Origin: Halobium salinum
GTDB taxonomy: Archaea > Halobacteriota > Halobacteria > Halobacteriales > Haloferacaceae
Direction of reading: 5' to 3'
NCBI RefSeq assembly: GCF_026586625.1
Contig: NZ_JAODIW010000009.1
Span: forward strand, 1-64,000
Length of the DNA: 64,000 nucleotides
A program made the position numbers and the translations under genes. The notes below the pieces were generated by a model. It was not told where the DNA came from, made no database searches, and was given only the letters and a program-made list of their open reading frames with translations. Of this stretch, positions 8,925 through 16,326 are shown one piece after another; within the stretch, counting starts at the first letter, position 1, and each line of letters starts with the position of its first letter.

Positions 8925-9005
8925 GAACAGCGGACGAGGTGGGGGGGGTGTGTCCGGCCCGTTCTTTATATACTCCGAGAACAGCGGACACTGCGGACGG
9001 GGTGG
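8925..9005. repeat. Origin-type repeats 5 and 6 flanking the cdc6 TATA box
   Basis: GAACAGCGGACGAGGTGGGG starts at 8925. A compound copy, GAACAGCGGACA at 8979-8990 followed at once by CTGCGGACGGGGTGG, ends at 9005. The TATA box of orc1/cdc6 lies between them, so initiator binding could also repress its own gene. Confidence 0.8.
8964..8972 (+). promoter_or_regulatory. TATA box of orc1/cdc6
   Basis: TTTATATAC, the strongest TATA-like element of the region. It predicts a start of transcription near 8995 and a short leader containing GGAGGT (9015-9020). A second weaker element (TTTTATT, 9006-9012) sits 28 bases before the ATG and could give a leaderless transcript. Confidence 0.6.
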
Positions 9006-9036
9006 TTTTATTGTGGAGGTAAGTGAACGGGGGACG

Positions 9037-10335
9037 ATGGCACTGTTCGAGCGCGACCACGACATCTACCGCGACCGTGATGCGCTCCGGGAGGACTACC
9101 AGCCCGAGGAGCTGGTGGGACGGGACGAGGAGCTCCAGACGTTTCAGGCGGCCCTCCAGCCGGTGATCAACGGGGAGCAACCGAACAACGTCTTCCTCTA
9201 CGGGAAGACCGGGGTCGGGAAGACGGCGGCGACGCGTTTTCTCCTGCGACACCTCCGGGAGGACGCCGCGCAGTACGACGACATCGAACTCACCGTCGTC
9301 TTCCTCAACTGCGACGGGTTGACGAGTTCCTATCAGATCGCCACCAACCTCGTCAACCAGCTCCGGTCGGAGTCGAACCAGATCAGCACGACGGGGTACC
9401 CGCTCGCCTCGGTGTACGAGATGTTGTGGAGCGAACTCGAGACGGAGGGCGGAACCGTCCTCATCGTCCTCGACGAGATCGACCACGTCAACGACGACAG
9501 TATCCTCTATCAGCTCCCGCGGGCCCGGGCGAACGGGAAGGTCGAGGACGTGAAGATCGGTCTCATCGGCATCTCGAACGACTTCTCCTTTCGCGACGAC
9601 CTCTCCCCGAAGGTGAAAAGCTCCCTCTGTGAACAGGAGATTCACTTCCCCGCCTACAACGCGATGAACCTCCGTGACATCCTCCAGCAGCGCGCCGAGG
9701 TGGCGTTCCACGAGGGCGTCCTCTCCTCCGAGGTCATCCCGCTGTGTGCCGCCTACGGTGCGAAGGACGCCGGTGACGCCCGGCAGTCGATAGACCTGTT
9801 GATGAAAGCCGGCGACCTCGCGCGGGACGAGGACACCGACCGAATCCTCGACGAACACGTCAACCGGGGTCGACGGGCGCTCGAACGCGGCCGCATCAAG
9901 GAGGGCATCCACGGGCTGACCGAGCACGGCCACCTCGTCCTCTACGCCGTCCTCACGCTCGACCAGGAGGGAGAGACCCCCGTTCGCTCGCGGGACGTCC
10001 GCCCGCGCTACACCCGCTTCGCCGAACTCGCGAACCGCGACCCGCTGGTCCCCCGACGGATGCGCGACCACTTGAGCGAACTCGCGATGTTGGGGATCAT
10101 CTCGGTGACCGAGCGAAACGAGGGTCGCCGAGGCGGGACGTATCGGGAGTACGCCCTCGACATGGACGTGGACCTCATCCTCTCGGCGATGGAGGATACG
10201 GTCGAACTCGTCGGCGTCCACGGCTCCATCAGCGACCGGTACGACGAGGACGGTCTCGACGAGGAGGCGTCGCCCCGTCACGACTCCACACCCGGACCCA
10301 CCCCCAACGACGGGCCGACGCTGGACGAGTTCTGA
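9037..10335 (+). CDS. cdc6: Orc1/Cdc6 family replication initiator
   Basis: 432 residues from the chosen ATG (MALFERDHDI). It is an AAA+ ATPase with Walker A GKTGVGKTA at about 56-64 and Walker B VLIVLDEID at 142-149. Sensor motif GISND follows near 180-190. The C-terminal part (about 300-400) has the winged-helix domain that contacts origin DNA, and the tail is low complexity. Length is typical for archaeal Orc1/Cdc6. The protein marks and melts origins in complex with its cognate boxes. Repeats on both sides, and within its promoter, support a linked origin and autoregulation. An in-frame GTG at 9013 is an alternative start. Haloarchaea carry many paralogues, so this copy may serve a secondary origin. 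Confidence 0.95.
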   Translation: MALFERDHDIYRDRDALREDYQPEELVGRDEELQTFQAALQPVINGEQPNNVFLYGKTGVGKTAATRFLLRHLREDAAQYDDIELTVVFLNCDGLTSSYQIATNLVNQLRSESNQISTTGYPLASVYEMLWSELETEGGTVLIVLDEIDHVNDDSILYQLPRARANGKVEDVKIGLIGISNDFSFRDDLSPKVKSSLCEQEIHFPAYNAMNLRDILQQRAEVAFHEGVLSSEVIPLCAAYGAKDAGDARQSIDLLMKAGDLARDEDTDRILDEHVNRGRRALERGRIKEGIHGLTEHGHLVLYAVLTLDQEGETPVRSRDVRPRYTRFAELANRDPLVPRRMRDHLSELAMLGIISVTERNEGRRGGTYREYALDMDVDLILSAMEDTVELVGVHGSISDRYDEDGLDEEASPRHDSTPGPTPNDGPTLDEF

Positions 10336-10500
10336 GGTCTCGTTTCTCGCCTCTCGTCTCCCCCTGTTCTTTCCTTCCTTCCTTGTCTCCATCCCGTCTC
10401 TTCCCTTCCTCCCTCCCTTTCCACGTCTTCCCTTCTTTCTAGTCTCCTCTCCTCTCCTGCCATCTCATCTCCGTCGCTCTGCCTTCCACTCGTCCCACCC
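10336..10500 (+). terminator. Pyrimidine-rich 3' tract after orc1/cdc6
   Basis: About 150 bases after the stop are almost purely C and T on the coding strand (runs such as TTCTTTCCTTCCTTCCTTG). Pyrimidine or T-rich tracts terminate archaeal transcription. The polypyrimidine stretch could also adopt unusual structure near the origin. Confidence 0.5.
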
Positions 10501-10563
10501 TTCCCGGGTTCTCGTCCGAGCCGGTTCGGCTCGACGACCGACCAGTTCACTCGACGACGGCCG

Positions 10564-10583
10564 ACACCACCGTGTCCGTCGTT
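10564..10583. repeat. Origin-type repeat 7 (degenerate)
   Basis: ACACCACCGTGTCCGTCGTT. The core is altered (GTCGTT for GCTGTT). It abuts an AT-rich stretch. Confidence 0.6.
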
Positions 10584-10688
10584 ATATTGTCATATACTCC
10601 GATATTCCCGTCGGAGCCATTTCGCTTCGCTCGAACTCGTATCAGGTAAAACGGCTATTTTGCGTTCGGACCGACGTAGCGCCGCCGA

Positions 10689-10773
10689 ACACCACCATGT
10701 CCGCTGTTCCTCTCGGCAGAAAACGACTCTCGACTCCGGTTCCGAACGGAGTAGAACAGCGGACAAGGTGGTG
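10689..10773. repeat. Origin-type repeats 8 and 9, inverted pair
   Basis: ACACCACCATGTCCGCTGTTC at 10689-10709 faces GAACAGCGGACAAGGTGGTG at 10754-10773. These are the two copies closest to consensus, inverted with 44 bases between them, mirroring the pair at 8381-8450. Confidence 0.85.
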
Positions 10774-10837
10774 CCCGTTTGGTCGGGTCGGGAGGGTCGG
10801 CCCGCCCGACCGGTTCCCGAAGCGCTCGAACCGCCGT

Positions 10838-11260
10838 TCAGTCCGATTCGTCCGTCTCGCTCGACTCGTTCCACACGTCCCACACCAGGTCGGCGAGGAG
10901 GTGGAAGTAGAGAACCAACGCGACGAACGCGGCGAGGAACGGGGCGACCGCCGCCAGCGCGCCGACGAGGAGACCACCGATGACGACGTGGCTCAGCAGG
11001 CGCCGAACGACGCCGACTTCGCCCTCCTCGAAGATTTCGCCCTGGTCGAGGAAGACGATTCGTGGGTCGCGAACGCACCGCCGGATGGCCTCCCAGTCGC
11101 CGGTGTTGATGCCCGCGACGAGGAAGTGGTCGAAGTCGATACCGACCCCGACGACTGCGGCGACGACGAGCAGGAGCCACCAGGGGTAGGGCGTCGTCGT
11201 CAGGCCGGCGACGGCGGCGGCGACGGCGACGGAGATCAGGAAGTGGTGTTTGGAGTACAT
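10838..11260 (-). CDS. Small membrane protein, DUF457/YdjM-like metal-dependent hydrolase fold
   Basis: 140 residues with four hydrophobic segments. Motifs GIDFDHFL at about residues 40-47 and FHLLADLVWD near 119-128 resemble the Asp/His patches of the membrane-bound YdjM (DUF457) family, some members of which are called metal-dependent hydrolases. The C-terminus is acidic. The start is MYSKHH, typical for the family. It lies between the origin flank and the partition genes; a 21-bp repeat array sits directly upstream. A related small membrane protein occurs at 57.7 kb. Substrate and role unknown. Confidence 0.65.
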   Translation of the reverse strand: MYSKHHFLISVAVAAAVAGLTTTPYPWWLLLVVAAVVGVGIDFDHFLVAGINTGDWEAIRRCVRDPRIVFLDQGEIFEEGEVGVVRRLLSHVVIGGLLVGALAAVAPFLAAFVALVLYFHLLADLVWDVWNESSETDESD

Positions 11261-11280
11261 CGGTGTGGTGTTAGCCGTGT

Positions 11281-11364
11281 CGACGTTCGGACGGCGAGTC
11301 TCGACGTTCGAACGGTGGACTTCGACGCTCGAACGGTGGATCCCGACGCTCGGATACCGACCGG
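11281..11364. repeat. 21-bp tandem repeat, four units
   Basis: Units CGACGTTCGGACGGCGAGTC.., CGACGTTCGAACGGTGGACT.., CGACGCTCGAACGGTGGATC.. and CGACGCTCGGATACC.. start at 11281, 11302, 11323 and 11344. The middle ones carry the palindrome TTCGAA or its near match. Twenty-one bases is two turns of DNA. Non-coding, between the partition pair and the small membrane gene. Confidence 0.75.
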
Positions 11365-11410
11365 GCGACGGCGTCGAGCGTCGTTTTTCCGGTTCCGACC
11401 CCGGGAACCG

Positions 11411-11430
11411 AACACCACCGTGTCCGCAGA
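11411..11430. repeat. Origin-type repeat 10
   Basis: AACACCACCGTGTCCGCAGA: matches the consensus in the G-rich half and GTCCGC core but not in the last bases. It lies just past the end of the partition partner gene. Confidence 0.55.
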
Positions 11431-11537
11431 AACACGTCTGCGACCGTCCACGGCGGTAGAGAGCCGACGACCCGTCCGTGTGAGTCGGGGTCCGGTGTTG
11501 ACCTCTGGTCCTCGTACACCGACCGAGCGGAGGCCGC

Positions 11538-12146
11538 TCAGTGTTCGAGCGCTCCGAGCATCTCGCGTACGTCGTCCGCGTCGGACCCCTCCAGCCCCGA
11601 CAGACCGTGTTCGACGAGGAGGGGGAAGAAGTGACGGTTCTTCTCGAAGTCGCGGTCGAACGCGTACTCGAACTCGGCTTTCAGGACGGTGTAGCGGTGT
11701 TCGACCTCCTTCTTCTGAGTTCGGGGGAGGTACATGTACGTCCCGACCTGTTCGTCCTTGACGCTCCCACCGCTCGATTCACTCGACCCGACCCCCGATT
11801 CGCTCGACTCGACCGCCGTCGTCTCCGAGTCGACCGCCGTCGCATCCGGGTCGACCGGCGCTTCGTCGACCACCTGGTCGTCGGTCGCCGACCCGTCGGC
11901 AGTCCCGTCGTCTGGCGTCGACACGTCCGGTGGCGACTCGTCTCGCACCGACTCGTCCGTCGGGCCGGCGCTCGCCGACTCGTCGGCGCCGTCGGCGCGT
12001 TCACGCTGTGCCTCCCGACGGCGACGGAGACGGTCGGCGCGGCTCTCGCGGAGTCCGGACGCCGACTCCGATCCGGTGGCGGGGTCCTCCCCCTCGACCG
12101 TCTCGGTGGCCTCGGCCGCCTCGACCGTCTCGCCGTCGTCGCTCAC
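11538..12146 (-). CDS. ParA-associated partner protein
   Basis: 202 residues from a GTG that overlaps the parA stop codon by four bases (GTGA), so it is translationally coupled to parA. The N-terminal half (about 1-130) is acidic and Ser/Thr/Asp-rich, with one basic patch RADRLRRRREAQRER. The C-terminal ~75 residues look folded, with YMYLPRTQKKEVEHRY and EFEYAFDRDFEKNRHFFPLL. In partition operons the gene after parA encodes the centromere-binding adaptor, so this is the candidate ParB-like partner, although no ParB or ribbon-helix-helix motif is recognised. A haloarchaeal conserved domain is likely at the C-terminus; its name is not certain. Confidence 0.75.
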   Translation of the reverse strand: MSDDGETVEAAEATETVEGEDPATGSESASGLRESRADRLRRRREAQRERADGADESASAGPTDESVRDESPPDVSTPDDGTADGSATDDQVVDEAPVDPDATAVDSETTAVESSESGVGSSESSGGSVKDEQVGTYMYLPRTQKKEVEHRYTVLKAEFEYAFDRDFEKNRHFFPLLVEHGLSGLEGSDADDVREMLGALEH

Positions 12147-12940
12147 GCCGGCACCTCCGCGTCCGCGAAGCCGAACTGCTCGTCGAGGTCGGCGGCGACC
12201 GCGTCGAACACGGCCGCCATGTCGAGGTCGGGGCTGTACTCGACGACCGAGTGGCCGTCGGTGAACGCCCGTTGGAGGGCGACGCGCTTTCTGACCTCCC
12301 AGACGGGGATGTCGGGGAACGCCTGGTGGAACCACTCCATCATCTCCTTCGCCTCGTTGGTCTCCTCGACGCGGTTGGCGACGACACAGCGGTCGGTGAT
12401 CTCGATCTCGTAGTCGAGTTCGAGGCTCTCGATGTGGTCGAAGAGGAGTTCGAGCGCCCGCTTGCTCGTGCTCTCGGCGAGTGCGGGGATGAGCACGTTG
12501 CGCGTCGCAAACAGCGCGTTGTCGGCGAGGTAGCCGAGGTGGGGCGGGCAGTCGACGACGACGTAGTCGTAGTCGTCCTCGACGTGCTCCAGCGCGAGCG
12601 AGAGCTGTTCGCCGCCGCGTCGGGCCAGCACGAGCTCCGGCTCGACGGCGGTCATGTCGATGTTGCTCGGGATGACGTCCATCTCCTCGTGTTCGACGAC
12701 GAGGTCCGCGATGGTTTCGCGCTCCTCGGGGTCGGTGAGCACGTCGAACAGGCTCGGCGGCGGCGACTCGTACTCGTCGACGAGCCCCAGTCCCTCGGTC
12801 GCGTTCCCCTGCGGGTCGAGGTCGACGAACAACACGTCCCGGCCACGCGCGTTCAGCGCGCCGGCGACGTTGATCGCCACCGTGGTCTTGCCGACGCCCC
12901 CTTTCTGATTCGAGACACAGAGTTTGGCCGGTTCTGGCAT
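12143..12940 (-). CDS. parA: ParA family partition ATPase
   Basis: 265 residues. It starts with the deviant Walker A motif KGGVGKTT at 13-20, then DLDPQGNAT (about 42-50) and the Walker B-like VVVDCPPHLG near 130-140. These are hallmarks of ParA/Soj ATPases that position replicons or other cargo. A TATA-like TTTAAG about 30 bases before the ATG suggests a leaderless transcript. It forms an operon with the overlapping downstream partner gene. Its nearness to orc1/cdc6 and to the short tandem arrays supports a role in segregating this replicon. Confidence 0.93.
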   Translation of the reverse strand: MPEPAKLCVSNQKGGVGKTTVAINVAGALNARGRDVLFVDLDPQGNATEGLGLVDEYESPPPSLFDVLTDPEERETIADLVVEHEEMDVIPSNIDMTAVEPELVLARRGGEQLSLALEHVEDDYDYVVVDCPPHLGYLADNALFATRNVLIPALAESTSKRALELLFDHIESLELDYEIEITDRCVVANRVEETNEAKEMMEWFHQAFPDIPVWEVRKRVALQRAFTDGHSVVEYSPDLDMAAVFDAVAADLDEQFGFADAEVPA

Positions 12941-13088
12941 ACGAATGAGTTCGTCCGTCCGAACCGTCTTAAACGTTCGTCAGACGCTCGAGACGGCCGA
13001 ATTCCGCCGTTTCTACCCGTTCTCGCCGGCGCGATGAAATCTCTCGCACAGCAGAACTGTAAAAACTCATTTTGCCGGACAACCTATC

Positions 13089-13106
13089 CAAACTAGTTTG
13101 TATGGA
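13089..13106. repeat. Solitary copy of the 18-bp unit
   Basis: CAAACTAGTTTGTATGGA matches units 5-7 of the array 350 bases further right and contains the palindrome AAACTAGTTT. It is about 150 bases upstream of parA. Confidence 0.5.
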
Positions 13107-13250
13107 CGTCTGCGCCGAACTACCGAGGCTGGTAGCACCCCCGAAGCCATCGGACCTCCGAGATCGGCCCGACCCGGGCCGGCCACACGCTCGAGACCGG
13201 CCCGAAGAGACTACTCGTCCAGGGGGAGCCTCGACGGTCGACTCCCATCC

Positions 13251-13322
13251 GACTCCTCCAGCTCGTCCGATTCGTCCGACCCACTCGACCCGTCAAATTC
13301 GTCTTGTCCGTCCGACTCGTCC
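13251..13322. repeat. 9-bp degenerate tandem repeat, eight units
   Basis: Consecutive 9-mers near GAYTCGTCC (GACTCCTCC, AGCTCGTCC, GATTCGTCC, through GACTCGTCC). Non-coding, upstream of parA. Confidence 0.6.
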
Positions 13323-13440
13323 AAACACGGTACCGGCGACGCTCGCTCACTGGTTCTATCGACCGCAGCACCACGGAAGTCGCTCGAGGCGTCCGGAAGG
13401 GAGCCGGAGCGACCCGTGGGAGCCGACGACGCGTCCCGAC

Positions 13441-13602
13441 CGACCCGGCTCTCACGACCGAGCCGGTTCTCACGACCGAGCCGGTTCTCACGGCCGAACC
13501 GGTTCTATCGTCCAAACTGGTTCTGCCACTTTGACTAGTTTCTTCGTCTATACTAGTTTTGCCGTCAAAACCCGTTCTGCTGTCCAGGCCGGCTCTCTTC
13601 GT
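13441..13602. repeat. 18-bp tandem repeat, nine units; candidate partition site
   Basis: Nine head-to-tail 18-mers start at 13441 and then every 18 bases (CGAGCCGGTTCTCACGAC and its variants). Positions 5-12 (CYRGTTYT) are best kept; outer positions drift from GC-rich on the left to AT-rich on the right (for example TATACTAGTTTTGCCGTC). Units continue past stop codons in the frames they create, so they are selected as DNA, not as protein. The array lies 500 bases upstream of parA, where iterated centromere sites are often found. Confidence 0.7.
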
Positions 13603-14114
13603 CCGGCCCCGTACCCGTTGCTCGATGCAGTCACCGTCGTCTTCGTTCGCTCGCGACTATCGTCGACACTCGAGAGCGAGAACAGGGCCGTAGAACCGGT
13701 GTGGGAGCGGTGGTGTGGTGGTGGTGGTGTGTCAGCGACTGTACGCGCTCCCGGCGGGACGCAAGCGGTCCGAAAACAAAAATGTTTCTCCAATCGCCGT
13801 TGTTGTCGCTTTGACGAGAATAGATTTAATCTGGTAGGGGGAGTAAAGACCACCTTGGACGCTCGAACGGCCGATTCTACGCTCGGGCGCGGTCGCGCGG
13901 TCCGACGGATCGACACACGAGTTGCCGCGTTGTGGCGGCGGTCTCCGGTCCGGTGCCGCCGGCGGGGCCAGTACCGTTATGCCCGCTCCTGTCGCCCCTT
14001 CGACCGTTCGGGGCGACCGTCGACCGTGGGCCGTCGGCCGCCGACCGTCGGACCCTCGCTCGCGCGGGCGGAGGTCGCTGGCCGACCGGTTCGGCGGACC
14101 CCGGGAGTCACACC

Positions 14115-14987
14115 ATGGCGAAACAGTTCACCTACACGCACGGCGACGAGGAGATCAGCGTCTGGGCCGAGGACCGAACCGAGGTCGTCGAGAAGGCACG
14201 GGAGCGGCTCGACGAGGTCGGCGTCTCCCTCGGCGACGAGGAGTTGGACGACCACATCCGCGTCGTCCCCTCCCCGAAGCGCATCAAGAGCGACCCCGAG
14301 GACGTGCTGATGGAGATGCGAAAGCGCGGCGGACTGGAGGCCGCCGAGGTCGTGGAGAGCGGGATGGACGTCGGTCTCGGCACCGGGTCGACGACGGCGT
14401 GGGCCATCGCCGCCATCGGCTGGAAACTCGACGACGGGGAACTCGAGAACGTACGTGGGGTCGCCACCTCGCTCCAGAGCCACGACCTCGCCCGCGAACT
14501 CGGCATCCCACTGACGGACGTTGACGAGTTCGACTCCCTCGACGTGGCCATCGACGGGGCGGACCAGTGGGACCCGGACCATCCCCACGTCGTGAAGGGC
14601 GGGGGCGCCTCGCACGCGCGGGAGAAACTCATCGACTCGATGGCCGACCGCCTCGTCATCGCCACCGACGAGCAGAAGACGGCGACGCCGCTCTCGCATC
14701 CGGTTCCCCTGTCGGTGCTCCCCGAGTCCCGCAACGTCGCACAGGAGTGGGTCCGCGAGCAGGGTGGTGAACCCTCCCTCCGGTACGCGGAGGCGAAGGA
14801 CGGCCCGCTGTTCACCGCGAACGGCAACCTCGTCGTCGACTGCGACTTCGGCGAGATGGACGACGTCGAGGGCCGCGCCACCGACCTCGCGCGCATCCCC
14901 GGCGCACAGGAACACGGGCTGTTCGTCGGGATGGTCGACGACGTGATCTACGGCACCGACGACGGCGTCGACAGCGTCTCGTTCTGA
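14115..14987 (+). CDS. rpiA: Ribose-5-phosphate isomerase A
   Basis: 290 residues. It interconverts ribose-5-phosphate and ribulose-5-phosphate in the pentose phosphate network. Conserved motifs are GLGTGSTT (about 92-99), the catalytic DGADQ (about 153-157), KGGGA and REK (about 167-178) and an ATDEQK phosphate/carboxylate region. The N-terminus carries about 60-80 extra residues rich in Glu/Asp that typical RpiA proteins of about 225 residues lack. The ATG at MAKQFTYTHG is chosen because the sequence turns acidic and protein-like from there; an extension upstream is arginine-rich. It stands alone, divergent from parA. Confidence 0.9.
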   Translation: MAKQFTYTHGDEEISVWAEDRTEVVEKARERLDEVGVSLGDEELDDHIRVVPSPKRIKSDPEDVLMEMRKRGGLEAAEVVESGMDVGLGTGSTTAWAIAAIGWKLDDGELENVRGVATSLQSHDLARELGIPLTDVDEFDSLDVAIDGADQWDPDHPHVVKGGGASHAREKLIDSMADRLVIATDEQKTATPLSHPVPLSVLPESRNVAQEWVREQGGEPSLRYAEAKDGPLFTANGNLVVDCDFGEMDDVEGRATDLARIPGAQEHGLFVGMVDDVIYGTDDGVDSVSF

Positions 14988-15040
14988 GCGCTCGGAGCCC
15001 GGTCCTAGGGGCGGTCCGCCACCCTTCGCCGACCCAAAAA

Positions 15041-15052
15041 GTTACTTTACTT
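15041..15052 (+). promoter_or_regulatory. Leaderless promoter of the histidine kinase
   Basis: AT-rich GTTACTTTACTT centred about 27 bases before the ATG, with no Shine-Dalgarno between. Confidence 0.5.
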
Positions 15053-15071
15053 GAATTTCTTGTTATAGTCA

Positions 15072-16115
15072 ATGAACCTCGACCGACTACTCGTCTGTGG
15101 GTCGGTGAGTGTGACCGGGCTCGCACTCGCTGCGACCCCGGCGACGCGGCTGGTGACCCCCGGTGAGTCGGCACTGGGGCTCCTCATCGCGGGCATCGGC
15201 ACGCTCGTCGCGCTCGTCGTCGCGGCCGCTGGCGGCCTGCTGTACCGGAGCGACGTGACGACGGGGAACGCGGCACGAATCGCGGGCTGGAACCTGCTGG
15301 GCGTCGTCGTGCTCGGGTCGGTCCTGGTGCTCGCGTCGTACTACGTCCCGGCGGCGGCTCCGACGTTCCTCGTCGCGACCGTCCTCGCCGTCAGCGCGTT
15401 CGCACACGTGCTCATCGGGTTCAACGACGTGCGGCGAATCCGCGCCGAGGAACTCGCCACGAAGACCGAGAAACTCGCGGTGCTCAACCGCCTGCTCCGG
15501 CACAACCTCCGGACCGAAGCACAGCTTATCGGCGGGTACGCCGACCTCGTCGTCGAGTCGGCGGGGGACGAGACGACGCGCGGACACGCCCTGACGGTCA
15601 AGTCCCACGCGGAGAAGCTCGGCCGGATGAACGACAACGTCAAGCAGATATTCTGGGCGCTCGACGCCGACGCCCCCGACCGCGAGACGATGGACGCCGA
15701 ACTGCTCGTCGAGGGGGCCGTCGAGGAGGTCCGCGCCGACCACCCGGACGCGACGTTCAGTATCGACGCGTCGCCGGGCGTCGCCATCGACGGCGGACAG
15801 TACGTCCGCTCCGCGCTCGCCCACCTCGTCGAGAACGCGGTCGCCCACAACGACAGCGAGACGCCGCGCGTCCGCGTGAGCGTGACCGTCGAGGACGACG
15901 TGGTCGCCGTGGCGGTCCACGACAACGGGCCCGGCATCCCCGAGATGGAGCGGTCGGTCGTCGCCGGCGACAGCGAGATTACCCAACTCAACCACGGGCA
16001 GGGGCTCGGCCTCTGGGTCACGAAGTGGGTCGCACACGCCTACGACGGGGCGTTCGACGTCGAGGGCGACGAGGACGGGACGACGGCGACGCTCCGGCTC
16101 CGCAAGAGCGTCTGA
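15072..16115 (+). CDS. Membrane sensor histidine kinase
   Basis: 347 residues. Four membrane segments fill residues 5-120 with little between them, so any signal is probably sensed in the membrane. A dimerisation/phosphoacceptor helix follows with LNRLLRHNLRTE (His at 144), then an ATPase domain with N-box LVENAVAHN (252-260), G1 DNGPGIP (284-290) and G2 GQGLGLW (309-315). All catalytic elements are present. No response regulator or PAS domain is nearby, so it is an orphan kinase of the simple haloarchaeal type. The signal is unknown. Confidence 0.92.
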   Translation: MNLDRLLVCGSVSVTGLALAATPATRLVTPGESALGLLIAGIGTLVALVVAAAGGLLYRSDVTTGNAARIAGWNLLGVVVLGSVLVLASYYVPAAAPTFLVATVLAVSAFAHVLIGFNDVRRIRAEELATKTEKLAVLNRLLRHNLRTEAQLIGGYADLVVESAGDETTRGHALTVKSHAEKLGRMNDNVKQIFWALDADAPDRETMDAELLVEGAVEEVRADHPDATFSIDASPGVAIDGGQYVRSALAHLVENAVAHNDSETPRVRVSVTVEDDVVAVAVHDNGPGIPEMERSVVAGDSEITQLNHGQGLGLWVTKWVAHAYDGAFDVEGDEDGTTATLRLRKSV

Positions 16116-16326
16116 GACGGCCCTCCCGGTGACGCTCACGCCTCGTCGTGGCCGTCGACCGCCCGGGAGAACGTACACGCTATCGATACTGAACTGAGAA
16201 CGACACAGTCCTGGACGAGCGACCGTTTGTTGGCGGAATCAGGTGGGGATTTGGGTGGGAACTCGGACAATTGTTTTTCGGCTGTCACGCCACGCATCGC
16301 TCACACGCGACGGTGCGTGTCCCACC

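Larger units (their letters stand above)
8135..9036. other. Intergenic origin-type region upstream of orc1/cdc6
   Basis: About 900 bases with no supported gene. They contain six copies of the origin-type repeat (listed separately), an AT-richer patch around CTCATATAGATTAGAG (about 8467-8482), a second patch around 8855-8890 and the strong TATA box of orc1/cdc6. Confidence 0.7.
8376..10775. other. Predicted replication origin region around orc1/cdc6
   Basis: An initiator gene flanked on both sides by repeated, often inverted copies of one roughly 20-bp motif with a G-rich end is the known layout of archaeal origins, where Orc1/Cdc6 binds origin recognition boxes. Local AT-rich stretches (8464-8482, 8961-8974, 10581-10605) are candidate unwinding elements. 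The repeat differs from the widespread haloarchaeal box as I remember it (core TTCCA-TGGAA), so this may be an origin with its own cognate initiator. Confidence 0.7.
10336..10837. other. Downstream origin flank, no gene
   Basis: It contains the pyrimidine tract, three origin-type repeats and an AT-rich patch (GTTATATTGTCATATACTCC, 10581-10600). No coding frame is supported. Confidence 0.6.
12941..14114. other. Intergenic region with two tandem arrays upstream of parA
   Basis: Nearly 1.2 kb separates parA from rpiA. Open frames exist on both strands but they are built of the repeats themselves and stop inside them. Besides the parA promoter at the left end, the region holds the 9-bp and 18-bp arrays described separately. 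The rest is ordinary non-coding sequence. Confidence 0.6.

Noticed and set aside
8812-10392. A long frame antisense to orc1/cdc6
   Set aside because: It runs through the origin repeats and has no family features.
13098-13538. An open frame containing a hexapeptide repeat (RPSRFS)
   Set aside because: It is made of the 18-bp DNA array and stops inside it while the array goes on; the signal is at DNA level.
13846-13862. A near match to the origin repeat (GACCACCTTGGACGC)
   Set aside because: Only 12 of 15 bases fit and the invariant GTCCGC core is broken.
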